A DNA stretch of 64,000 bases, from positions 203,049-267,048 of the forward strand of contig NZ_JAADZV010000009.1 in NCBI RefSeq assembly GCF_010645075.1, given 5' to 3'. Origin of the DNA: Flavobacterium limi (GTDB lineage: Bacteria; Bacteroidota; Bacteroidia; Flavobacteriales; Flavobacteriaceae). Shown here piece after piece: positions 44,731-53,618 of this stretch (the stretch's first letter is position 1; each line of letters starts with the position of its first letter). Below the pieces are notes generated by a model. It was not told the origin of the DNA and did no database searches. It worked only from the letters and a program-made list of their open reading frames with translations. The translations under genes and the position numbers were made by a program.

Positions 44731-47700
44731 TTATAATTTTAAAGTTGCACCAAAACTGAAGGTTCTGGAAGTTGGATAACTGGCGTAATCAATACCGATA
44801 GATTGATTTCCTCCATTTGATTTAGGAGTATTTATTAAAGGATCATATCCTGAATAATTGGTAATCGTAAGCAGGTTCTGACCTGTTACATAAAGTGTCA
44901 GTCCGTTTATCCAGGTTAGGTTTTTCAGATTAAAATCATACCCTAAACGAGCTGTGTTTAATCTGATAAAATCTGATTTTTCAAGGAAAAGCGATGATAA
45001 AACCGGAGAGTTGGCAGAATTTGCTCCGGACTCATAATACTGTGTCGCTACGTTTCTGTCTGAAGCAAGGTTGTTAATATTTAAAGCATTCAGCCCTGTA
45101 TTATTAAACAAATACCCTCCTGTCTGGCCAATGATAGAGAATGAAAAACTGAAGTTTTTGTATTTCATATCACTGTTAAGTCCGTAATAGAAAGTTGGCA
45201 AAGCTCCTTCAAAAATAACACGGTCGCTGTTGTCAATTTTCCCATCTCCGTTCTGGTCTTCAAAAATATCATTCCCGTCAGCATCAAAACCGATATGTTT
45301 TCTCATATAAAATGATCCGGCAGAGTAACCGTTTTTATAAATATTCGCATTTACGCCGGATTGTCCAGGTCCGGAAACAGTTCCGGTTAAGATTTCTGAA
45401 ACCGGTAAATCTTCTATTTTATTTCGTAATGAAGCACCGTTTACATCCACATTCCATGTAAAATCTTTAGAATCGATTATTTTTGAACCCAACATAATCT
45501 CAATACCTTTGTTGATGATTTTACCATCTTTAATATTCGTCCAGATTGTTGTGGTCGGGCTCAATACCGGTGCAGGAACATTTAAGATCGCATCTGTTGT
45601 TGTTTTAGTAAAATAATCAACCGTTCCGTACAATTTATCGTTCCATAAACTAAAATCTGTTCCTACGTTAAATTGCGTCACTACCTCCCATTTTAAATCA
45701 GGATTGGCTGTTCTTACTACAGAAATTCCGTTTACGAGATTCAAATCATCATACAGGTAATATCCATCCGGTCCTGCTAACGAATAACTTGCTTTTGTCA
45801 GTTTGTTCTCTACTTCCTGATTTCCGGTTTGTCCCCAGCTTGTTCTCAGTTTTAGGTTGCTGATAGCAGTAGCGTTTTCAAGGAAACTTTCTTTAGAGAT
45901 ATTCCATCCCAAAGCAAATGACGGGAAGTAACCGTATTTGTTGTTTTCTCCAAAACGAGTCGAACCGTCTGCTCTCATCGAAGCCGTTAAAAGGTATTTA
46001 TCATTAAACGTATAATTAAGTCTTCCAAAATAAGACTGCAGCTCGTTTTCCTGAGCATAACCTGTTACTACCGGTTTTTCTCCTTTAGTTCCCGGATTCA
46101 GTGATGGTTTTACCCCAACTCCCTTAGCATTAATATTTTCGATAGTAAAATTGGTCCCTGCTCTTTCAAATTTCTGGTAAGAGAAACCACCCAAAGCTTC
46201 AATTTTATGCTTGTCTAAATTGAGGTTGTAAGTCAGGTAATGCTCTATAAGTGAGTTTTTAGAATCCAGATTGCTCTGAGCGTATCTTCCTGTTGAGTTT
46301 AAATCGGTGTTGTTTGGATAAATCGTAGTATTTCTTTCAGCTGTAGAACGGTCAATACCTATGTTTAATTTATATTCTAATCCGTCGATAATTCTAAAAG
46401 AAGTTTCTAAGTTCCCTAACACTCTCAATGTACGTGTTTCATCCTCGTAAATGCTTAAAAGATAAGCCGGATTGTAATGCGCGTTTTTATTAAAATTCGT
46501 ATAATTTCCATTGGCATCAAAAACAGGCCTTGTTGGATTTGCCATTAAAGTATGCACAATCAATTGTCCGTTTGAACCACCGTCATCACTTGTTGGAACT
46601 CCGTTGTCTTTGGTCTCGCTAGCAGTAAGGTTCAGTTTTAATTTTAAACGTTTGTTGTCTAAAAAGGATTCCGCAGCGTTAATTCTACCCGTAAGACGTT
46701 TGAAATTACTGTTGTTGATAATTCCTTCCTGATCCATATGCGCTACAGAAGCATAATAATTTCCTGAAGCTGTTTGTCTTGCAAAAGAAAGTGCGTTGTT
46801 GGTCGTAATTGCCGTTCTGTAAATTACATCCTGCCAGTCTGTGTTTCCTCCATAATCAAAAGCAGGATCTTTTATCGCTTTTCTATATTCATCTGCACTT
46901 AAAACATCTAATTTATTGGCTACAGTTGCAATTCCTACATACGAATCAAAAGTCATAGTTCCCTCGCCTTTTGCTCCTTTTTTAGTGGTAACAAGGATAA
47001 CCCCGTTAGAACCTCTGGCTCCATAGATAGCAGCTGCCGAAGCATCTTTTAAAACGGTAATCGACTCGATATCACTTGTATTCAAAAAGTTCAGTGGATT
47101 TTTTGCAGCAGATGCCCCAAAACCAACATTCGTCCCTGCCGGACTTACATCATCATTTGACAAAGGCAGACCATCTACAACGAATAAAGGTGTACTACCG
47201 CTTCTGATAGACCCAACTCCTCTAATCGTGACATTTACTCCTGCTCCAGGCTCTCCGCTTGAATTCACCACACGTACGCCCGCAACTTTTCCCTGAATTA
47301 AATTGTCTACCGATACGTTTACCCCTTGTTTAAAATTCGCTGCTTCCAATTGTGTTACTGCTCCAGTCACATCTTTTTTAGACTGTTTTCCATAACCTAC
47401 TACCAATACTTCGCTCAATTCTGATGTATTTGGTTCTAATTGAATCATCATGAAACTTTTTTGAACTGCAGCAGTTTTCATTTTATAACCCAAATATGAA
47501 ACCTCAAGGTTACTGCCTTCCTGAACGCTAATCTCGAATTCTCCGTCAAAATTACTTATCGAAGAATTCTTAGTAGTTGCTTCCAAAATGGTTACACCAG
47601 GCATTGGCACACCATTTTCGTCAACAATTTTTCCTTTTACTTTAATTTTTTCCTGTCCGGATGTAGCTTTTGCAATTGTTTTCTTAATTAAAACCAGCTT

Positions 47701-48009
47701 TCCGTTGATATTATAATTAAAATTAGCTTCTTTAGAAAGATCGCTTAAAATCACTGCTACAGATTCATTGCCATAATTTACTGCATAAACTGAATTATCA
47801 GCAATAATGGCTTGTCCGTAGCTAAATTTATAGCCGGTTTGCTGACTAAGTTTTGAAAAAATAGAAACTAATGTTGCTTTTTCTATTTTATTTTCTACAT
47901 TTGATTTTTTAAGAACAGTGGTACTGTAACCGCCGTGAACAGTCATTAGTGCCAGAGCTAAAAAGAAAGTTCTCTTTAGAAAATTTAAATTGATTCGTTT
48001 AAAATACAT
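44731..48009 (-). CDS. SusC/RagA TonB-dependent receptor with STN domain
   Basis: This is a 1092-residue outer-membrane transporter. A signal peptide (about 1-30) precedes an STN domain (about 45-105), a carboxypeptidase-regulatory-like domain (VKGKIVDENGVPMPGVTI, about 123-200) and a plug with the signature VVGYGKQSKKDVTGAV. The TonB-dependent barrel ends FSFGATLKL. The STN domain fits signalling through the FecR protein encoded just upstream. The variant of the plug signature (VGYGKQSKKDVTGAV) is the most common SusC type and differs from the two other SusC proteins in this window. Confidence 0.92.
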   Translation of the reverse strand: MYFKRINLNFLKRTFFLALALMTVHGGYSTTVLKKSNVENKIEKATLVSIFSKLSQQTGYKFSYGQAIIADNSVYAVNYGNESVAVILSDLSKEANFNYNINGKLVLIKKTIAKATSGQEKIKVKGKIVDENGVPMPGVTILEATTKNSSISNFDGEFEISVQEGSNLEVSYLGYKMKTAAVQKSFMMIQLEPNTSELSEVLVVGYGKQSKKDVTGAVTQLEAANFKQGVNVSVDNLIQGKVAGVRVVNSSGEPGAGVNVTIRGVGSIRSGSTPLFVVDGLPLSNDDVSPAGTNVGFGASAAKNPLNFLNTSDIESITVLKDASAAAIYGARGSNGVILVTTKKGAKGEGTMTFDSYVGIATVANKLDVLSADEYRKAIKDPAFDYGGNTDWQDVIYRTAITTNNALSFARQTASGNYYASVAHMDQEGIINNSNFKRLTGRINAAESFLDNKRLKLKLNLTASETKDNGVPTSDDGGSNGQLIVHTLMANPTRPVFDANGNYTNFNKNAHYNPAYLLSIYEDETRTLRVLGNLETSFRIIDGLEYKLNIGIDRSTAERNTTIYPNNTDLNSTGRYAQSNLDSKNSLIEHYLTYNLNLDKHKIEALGGFSYQKFERAGTNFTIENINAKGVGVKPSLNPGTKGEKPVVTGYAQENELQSYFGRLNYTFNDKYLLTASMRADGSTRFGENNKYGYFPSFALGWNISKESFLENATAISNLKLRTSWGQTGNQEVENKLTKASYSLAGPDGYYLYDDLNLVNGISVVRTANPDLKWEVVTQFNVGTDFSLWNDKLYGTVDYFTKTTTDAILNVPAPVLSPTTTIWTNIKDGKIINKGIEIMLGSKIIDSKDFTWNVDVNGASLRNKIEDLPVSEILTGTVSGPGQSGVNANIYKNGYSAGSFYMRKHIGFDADGNDIFEDQNGDGKIDNSDRVIFEGALPTFYYGLNSDMKYKNFSFSFSIIGQTGGYLFNNTGLNALNINNLASDRNVATQYYESGANSANSPVLSSLFLEKSDFIRLNTARLGYDFNLKNLTWINGLTLYVTGQNLLTITNYSGYDPLINTPKSNGGNQSIGIDYASYPTSRTFSFGATLKL

Positions 48010-48047
48010 GATTTAAGTTATTGGTTTTCGATACTTAATTATTAATC

Positions 48048-48068
48048 GCAGTTGTTCTCAGCAACTGC
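48048..48068 (-). other. Stem-loop between fecR and susC (third operon)
   Basis: GCAGTTG and CAACTGC form a 7-bp stem with a 7-base loop in the 75-bp gap. On the transcript an A run precedes it and no T run follows, so it is not a terminator of this operon. Confidence 0.5.
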
Positions 48069-48084
48069 TTTTTTTTTTTAGATT

Positions 48085-49008
48085 TTAGTTCACTTTTACT
48101 GTCTTGTCATACACATTAAAGTTTAGGTTTGTGATATAATTTATTTGTTGCAAAACGCTTTCAAGCGAGGCATTCTTTTCGATGAATACCGTTATCGGAG
48201 CTGTTAAAACCGATTTGTTTTCGAATTGAAATGTTACGCCGTATTTGTATTGTAAAATGGTAACAACCTGCTGAAGTGTAGCTTCGTTTAAAGTAACATC
48301 TGAAGCATACCAGTTAATCAGCAATGATTTATCGACCTGAAGCCTGGTTAATTTTTCGCCTGAAAACAATGCTTTTTCATAAGGAACCAAGTCTATGCTT
48401 TGCCCTTTTGAAGTAACATTTACTTTTCCCGTTACCACAATCACCTCACATTTTGATTTTGATAACTGAATGTGAAATGAAGTTCCTAAAACCCTTGTTT
48501 TAATTTCTCCTGAGGTAATAATAAAAGGATGATTTTTGTCCTTAGCCACTTCAAAAAATGCATTTCCTTTTAACAGGGAAACGTTTCTTTGGTCTCCTTC
48601 AAATTTTTCAGGATATCGAAATAATGAGTTTGCTGCCAGATAAATTTTCGAGCCATCACTTAATTTGATAGACTTGGGGACATCTGATGTTTTGAATGTG
48701 AGTTGCTTTTCATGGGCAACACCTGGTCTGAATAAAAATCCCAAACCAACAAGAAAAAAAATACTGGCAGCAGCTATATATTTTAAGTACGGTTTGAAGG
48801 TTTTCTTTTCCCCTATTCGAAATTGAATTCCTTCGTATATATTTTGGGAAACCTCCTGAGGATTCCCCATTGAAATGTTATCCCATTTTGATTCCTGATA
48901 TTCGTATAAAGCAAAATCAGTAAGCAGATTTTCTTCTGTTTCAGATGCTTTATTACGCAGGCTTTTATCGATAAGATATTCTAAACTATGTTTTATTCTT
49001 TTTACCAT
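48085..49008 (-). CDS. FecR-type anti-sigma factor
   Basis: This 307-residue single-pass protein has a short cytoplasmic N-terminal part, a membrane helix (about 78-98, in YLKYIAAASIFFLVGLGF), a FecR domain (about 105-205) and a DUF4974 domain at the C terminus (about 235-307). It stands between its sigma gene and an STN-containing SusC gene, so it should relay substrate binding to the sigma factor. Confidence 0.92.
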   Translation of the reverse strand: MVKRIKHSLEYLIDKSLRNKASETEENLLTDFALYEYQESKWDNISMGNPQEVSQNIYEGIQFRIGEKKTFKPYLKYIAAASIFFLVGLGFLFRPGVAHEKQLTFKTSDVPKSIKLSDGSKIYLAANSLFRYPEKFEGDQRNVSLLKGNAFFEVAKDKNHPFIITSGEIKTRVLGTSFHIQLSKSKCEVIVVTGKVNVTSKGQSIDLVPYEKALFSGEKLTRLQVDKSLLINWYASDVTLNEATLQQVVTILQYKYGVTFQFENKSVLTAPITVFIEKNASLESVLQQINYITNLNFNVYDKTVKVN

Positions 49009-49091
49009 AATACTTATTGTTACCTATAAGTACCGGAAATCTAAAATCGTACTATCGGGAAATATTATGAAAACATGAACAGAAAGTTATT

Positions 49092-49616
49092 TTAAAATTT
49101 TTGATGTAAAATGATGTATGGCGCAAGCCATGCCAGGTCTTTCAAGCCTGCACGCAATTGTTTCAACCCTGACGATATTTGATTTTTAACCGTTTGTTTC
49201 GATATTCCGAGTTCATCCGCAATTTGATCAATCGTCATATTCTGCATTTTGTACATCAGTAAAACTTCTTTTCTTTTTTCGGGAAGCTTATCTAATAATG
49301 AATACAGCAAATCCATCACATCCGGATCAATCGTCGCAAAATGATCAATGACATAATCTTCGAATTTGTCTTCCAGAATCGTTTTGTCAAATCTGTTATT
49401 CTGGTAATGTTTAAAAACCTGATTTTTTACGGCCCGGAATAAATAAGGCTCGATGGCGGTTATTTCAACCTCACTTTTTCTTTCCCATAAGTCAACAAAA
49501 ACATCCTGAACAATGTTCTGTGACAAGTCGTTATCCTGAGTCATCGTATAGGAAAAAGCAGTTAATTTTTTCCAGTATTGGGTATACGTTTTTTCAAAAA
49601 TTTCAGGATTATTCAT
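49092..49616 (-). CDS. ECF RNA polymerase sigma factor (SusC-linked)
   Basis: This 174-residue sigma-70 factor has region 2 (LTAFSYTMTQDNDLSQNIVQ, DVFVDLWERKSEV, EPYLFRAVKNQVFKHY) and region 4 (LLDKLPEKRKEVLLMYKMQN, DQIADELGISKQTVKNQI). It is first in the sigma-FecR-SusC-SusD operon and is expected to activate that operon. A 461-bp gap separates it from the divergent PI-PLC-like gene. Confidence 0.93.
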   Translation of the reverse strand: MNNPEIFEKTYTQYWKKLTAFSYTMTQDNDLSQNIVQDVFVDLWERKSEVEITAIEPYLFRAVKNQVFKHYQNNRFDKTILEDKFEDYVIDHFATIDPDVMDLLYSLLDKLPEKRKEVLLMYKMQNMTIDQIADELGISKQTVKNQISSGLKQLRAGLKDLAWLAPYIILHQKF

Positions 49617-50077
49617 AGATTATCGAAGTGGTATTTTATGATGTAAAATAATAAAATGTAATACCAATGCTTTTTTCCTGAAGGTTATCTTTAAATTAAG
49701 GAATCCCTCGTCTTGCTTTATTAATACTACTTTTTCAAAAGAAAAATCACAGCCTGTTTGTGATTTCTTTTTCTTAATCTAACACAAAAATCATATATTG
49801 GATTTAATTTAGTACATCTCAAAAATGACAAAGTTCACCTGTCTCGTCAATATCTTATGTTAAGGATTCGTCAGTTCGAGTTGAGTAATAATTTGCGATA
49901 GAAAATGATTACGAAGTATCGAGAACCTTTGTGTACTTAAAGCTTCTCGATACAATTTTATATATTAAAGCTATCGCATTAATGTATAAAATCACTCGAA
50001 GTGACGGCTAAAACTGATCAATTTATTGACATTGGTCTCACTACCACTTTATTTATTAATTCCTATTAAAAAAAATT
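49617..50077. other. Divergent intergenic region with a palindromic element
   Basis: This region of 461 bp lies between the third sigma gene (minus) and the PI-PLC-like gene (plus). The main content is the long palindromic element at 49869-50006. I found no good TAnnTTTG match for either gene. Confidence 0.55.
49869..50006. repeat. Long imperfect palindrome (MITE- or REP-like element)
   Basis: Three nested inverted pairs are present: CGTCAGTTCGAGT (49869-49881) with ACTCGAAGTGACG (49994-50006), TGCGATAG (49894-49901) with CTATCGCA (49971-49978), and TATCGAGAA (49917-49925) with TTCTCGATA (49944-49952). The whole 138-bp unit would fold into one long hairpin. The size and design fit a miniature mobile element or a dispersed palindromic repeat. 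Confidence 0.7.
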
Positions 50078-51139
50078 ATGAAACGAATTCTGTTTACATT
50101 TTTAATTACCGCAGCTGTAACTTACACTTCAACTGCACAAAGCGATGATTTAAAAATCAATCAACTTCAGGTTATTGGCTCACACAACAGTTACAGACAG
50201 GCTATCGAAACTGACTTATACAATGCCATTCAGGCAAAGGATACTTCACGTTCACTAAAAGGTTTACAATACACTCATATCAGCATTACAGACCAGTTAA
50301 ATAAAGGCTTGAGAAATCTTGAAATTGATGTTCAGGCTGATTCCAAAGGCGGAAAATATACGCATCCAAAAGGTCTGGATATTGCAAAATCTGATAAAGC
50401 TTATGACCCAAATGGCGAAATGAAGAAACCTGGGTTTAAAGTTTTCCATATGATTGATATCGATTTTAGAACCTCTTGTTACACGTTTCAAAATTGTCTT
50501 GCTGAATTAAAAAAATGGTCTGATGCCAATCCGGATCACGTTCCGGTTTTTATTACGCTGGAGCCAAAAGATGATGATAGTTATTTAGGCACAAAAGCAG
50601 AGAAATTTACCCCCGAATTGTTCGACGCTTTAGACAAAGAACTTCGTAAAGTTTTAGGAAATAAGTTAATCACACCAGACATGGTACGTGGAAAATACAA
50701 AACGCTCGAAGAAGCGGTTTTGAACAACAACTGGCCAACCCTTAAAAAATCAAAAGGTAAATTTTTGTTTATTTTAGATAATAACGGAGCCAAAAGAGAT
50801 TTATATGCTTTAAATCATCCCTCATTAAAAGGCCGTGCCGTTTTTATTAATGCCGAGCCCGGAAAACCGGAAGCCGCGACTTTATTCCGCAATAATTCTG
50901 AAGATCCAACGATTACGGATTTAGTCAAAAAAGGATACTTCATCAGAACCAGAGCCGATTCTGACACCAAAGAAGCCCGTGCTAATGATTATTCGCATTT
51001 TGAAGCTGCTAAAAAATCCGGAGCACAAATCATCACAACGGATTATTATTTACCAAGTACTTTTTTTGATTCTCCATACCAGATAAAATATGATGACGGG
51101 ACTTATTTGAGAGCTAATCCTGTTAATGGAGGGAAATAA
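50078..51139 (+). CDS. Phosphoinositide-specific phospholipase C-like (Ca2+-dependent type)
   Basis: This 353-residue exported phosphodiesterase has a signal peptide (about 1-20). The catalytic core is of the PI-PLC TIM-barrel fold. The first histidine is His36 in IGSHNSYR, acidic metal ligands lie in LEIDVQAD (Glu82, Asp84), and the second histidine is His124 in FHMIDIDF. It matches the Streptomyces-type Ca2+-dependent PI-PLC group rather than the Bacillus enzyme. It probably splits a phosphoinositol or related phosphodiester outside the cytoplasm. It is divergent from the third SusCD operon and convergent with a metallophosphoesterase. Confidence 0.88.
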   Translation: MKRILFTFLITAAVTYTSTAQSDDLKINQLQVIGSHNSYRQAIETDLYNAIQAKDTSRSLKGLQYTHISITDQLNKGLRNLEIDVQADSKGGKYTHPKGLDIAKSDKAYDPNGEMKKPGFKVFHMIDIDFRTSCYTFQNCLAELKKWSDANPDHVPVFITLEPKDDDSYLGTKAEKFTPELFDALDKELRKVLGNKLITPDMVRGKYKTLEEAVLNNNWPTLKKSKGKFLFILDNNGAKRDLYALNHPSLKGRAVFINAEPGKPEAATLFRNNSEDPTITDLVKKGYFIRTRADSDTKEARANDYSHFEAAKKSGAQIITTDYYLPSTFFDSPYQIKYDDGTYLRANPVNGGK

Positions 51140-51147
51140 GTTTTTTT

Positions 51148-51188
51148 GTTTCAGGTTTCCGGTTCTCGCCGGACTTGAAACCTGAAAC
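51148..51188. terminator. Bidirectional hairpin between convergent genes
   Basis: GTTTCAGGTTTC and GAAACCTGAAAC pair over 12 bp, with CCGG/CCGG in the upper stem. A T run precedes it and an A/T-rich run follows. It lies between the PI-PLC-like gene and the metallophosphoesterase gene. Confidence 0.75.
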
Positions 51189-51255
51189 AAAATTTTCACA
51201 CAAAGGATGACAAAAATGAGAGAATCTGTTTGAAAAACTCTCTTCCTTGTAAACC

Positions 51256-53205
51256 TTAGCGATCTTTGCGGTTAATTTCACCCGTTTTCAAATCAACCAT
51301 AAAATGATCCGCAGGAACTTCGTGCATGAATTTATTGAAGATGATAAAGAATAGTCTCATCTGTTTTTGCAAAGGAGTTTCTTTATAAGTATTTTCTAAA
51401 AACAGCTTTGAGATTACTTTATATTGTTTTGCTCTTTCTATCCCAACATCGGCAAAAGCCAGTTCATCGGCGCTTCTGAAACGATTAAAATCGATTAAAA
51501 GATCATAGCCTGTCCAGTTGAAATTTTTCTTTTTCAACTTATTTTCATTCATGATTTTTTCTGATTTAACTTCGGCTTCTGACCATTCTTTTTGAAACTG
51601 GGATTTATTTTTAAGAATAAAATTAAAATCCTGATCTGATTCGATATTGGCAAAAACCAATAACTCTTTCGCAGAAACATTCATAATAAAATCTTTAAAA
51701 CCTTCAGGCCAGTCATCTTTTAAAAAGCGAAGGCGAACCAGTTCTTTCAGATGAAAATCGGTAAAATCATGGTAATTTTTGGTTTCTAAAATGGCTTTGT
51801 TCCAAATATCTTTTGACTTCTGACTTTCTAAGAACTGATATTCCATTTTGTACAAATCGAAAAGCTCATCATAACCTTTTACTTTATCAATTATAATTGT
51901 TTGGATATCTACTAAATTGTCTTTTTGGATCGTCAGTAATTTATACGCCGGAATATAAGCAGCCAATGAAGGCGTCTGGATATTGACCAGGGTGTTTCCT
52001 TTTGCCGTCGTGCGAATTCCGGTATCGTTGATGTGCATATGTCCGCCAAAATGAATTTTCAGCCCGGCATCTGCAAAAACCTGCGCTACTTCTTCAACCG
52101 GAACACGGTTCAATTGCCATTTATTTGGCCCCAATAATTCTTTTATTTCTGCAGAAGCATCATCATTAAAATCAATCATCGGGAAATGACTAAAAGCAAT
52201 CAAAATTTTGCCTTGTTCTTTTGCTTGCGCCGAAATAGCTTCGACCCATTTTATTAAATGTTTTTTGTTTGAAAGCACATTGTTGTAACCCGTACTGGCT
52301 TCCGGATAATTTTTAGGATCTTTCGGATCTGCAGGTGCATTTTTCTTCGGAATATAAACATTGCCGTCAATAGCCATCAGCCAAAGCCCTTCAATTGGTT
52401 CAACCACATAACTTACATCAGGAACTTCATAACCCGGTGCAACATCATAAACCCTTTTAGATAATACAGCTTCTTGCAAAGCCTTGTCATAGCTGTAATT
52501 CTGACTGGTATAAGTTGAAAAAGGCGTTGCCCAGAATTTGTATTTTTTATCCGGATAAAAACCAAAATGCTGTAAACCATTTGTGATTCCTAAATATCCC
52601 ATTTTTGCAATATCAGTCGTTATTACAACGGGATTTTCGGTAGCTAAATTCGGCAGATACATGCCGCCTTTACTGAAAACAGGCTGGCTTTTTCCGTCTT
52701 TTCCTAAAAAGTCTTCTTTACCGGATTCCTGAGCAAAAGGCCCAACGGGATCATGATTTCCGGTTGTGATGAAAAATTCAATACCATATTTTTTTTGATA
52801 ACGATTCAGGATTTCTTCTAATCCGCGAACGTGAATAGGCTGTCCATCATCAGTATAATCGCCCGGAAGCGCTACATATTTAATCTTTCGCTTTGCGATA
52901 TCACCAAGAGCGGCAATAAAGGCAAAATAATTTTCATTAAAAATTCGGGTAGAATGCAATTGCGAAGCCATTGTTCTCAATAAAGTATATTTCCCTGTTT
53001 TCGGGTTCAAAATACCCTGGTAATCGCTATCTGAAAATTTCCCAAACAAATCCTGCAAGTGTACATCGGATAAAAAAGCAATCTGAACGCCATCTGTTTT
53101 TGACTGTTTTTGTGCTGAAACATTGCCAGTAAGGAAAATCAAAAAAAGAATTAAAAAACAAATAGAATTATCATTTCTATATGAAGATGTATTTTTCAAA
53201 ATCAT
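51256..53205 (-). CDS. Exported calcineurin-like metallophosphoesterase
   Basis: This 649-residue exported enzyme has a signal peptide (about 1-31, ending SAQ). A calcineurin-like phosphoesterase domain occupies the first two thirds and has all metal-binding blocks: SDVH (Asp47, His49), GDYTDDGQ (about 115), GNHDP (about 149), SHFP, and GGHMH (about 398). A C-terminal helical region of about 200 residues follows. It should hydrolyse phosphomonoesters or diesters in the periplasm or at the surface. It sits beside a PI-PLC-like gene and a SusCD operon, consistent with a phosphate-scavenging set. Confidence 0.9.
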   Translation of the reverse strand: MILKNTSSYRNDNSICFLILFLIFLTGNVSAQKQSKTDGVQIAFLSDVHLQDLFGKFSDSDYQGILNPKTGKYTLLRTMASQLHSTRIFNENYFAFIAALGDIAKRKIKYVALPGDYTDDGQPIHVRGLEEILNRYQKKYGIEFFITTGNHDPVGPFAQESGKEDFLGKDGKSQPVFSKGGMYLPNLATENPVVITTDIAKMGYLGITNGLQHFGFYPDKKYKFWATPFSTYTSQNYSYDKALQEAVLSKRVYDVAPGYEVPDVSYVVEPIEGLWLMAIDGNVYIPKKNAPADPKDPKNYPEASTGYNNVLSNKKHLIKWVEAISAQAKEQGKILIAFSHFPMIDFNDDASAEIKELLGPNKWQLNRVPVEEVAQVFADAGLKIHFGGHMHINDTGIRTTAKGNTLVNIQTPSLAAYIPAYKLLTIQKDNLVDIQTIIIDKVKGYDELFDLYKMEYQFLESQKSKDIWNKAILETKNYHDFTDFHLKELVRLRFLKDDWPEGFKDFIMNVSAKELLVFANIESDQDFNFILKNKSQFQKEWSEAEVKSEKIMNENKLKKKNFNWTGYDLLIDFNRFRSADELAFADVGIERAKQYKVISKLFLENTYKETPLQKQMRLFFIIFNKFMHEVPADHFMVDLKTGEINRKDR

Positions 53206-53618
53206 AGGTTAATCTTTTGTAAATTGGTTTTTATCTGACTAGATAATCTTCTTCAAAATAAGCTGCAATTTTATAGATTTAAACCCTAAATTCATTTATC
53301 ATATTGTTATGGAATGATAAAATATTAGATTCCGCAACATTACTTTATTAAACTCAAAATTTACGAATTAACGGGTGATTTCAATCTTTACGATCATTTA
53401 TTACTGAATGGATATCTGGATTACTTTTAAGAATCTGTCCTTTATAGGGTTGTCATGATTTCCATCATAATAATCTATTTTTTTCTTCTACACTTTGACT
53501 TTATTTTCCCTCATACTTTTGTATGATATTTGATTTTTTACCTAAAATAATCCATTTGCCCGATTGTAAAGTGATTACTCTCCAAATAGTTTTGCTTCAA
53601 AATTATAACTAAAAAAAA
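53206..53618. other. Divergent intergenic region
   Basis: This 413-bp region lies between the metallophosphoesterase gene (minus) and the outer-membrane-type gene (plus). Apart from the promoter at 53564-53594 I see no gene or repeat in it. Confidence 0.5.
53564..53594 (+). promoter_or_regulatory. Promoter of the outer-membrane-type protein gene
   Basis: TTG at 53564-53566 and TAGTTTTG at 53587-53594 are spaced by 20 bp, matching the -33/-7 pattern. Transcription would start near 53600, about 19 nt before the ATG. Confidence 0.65.
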
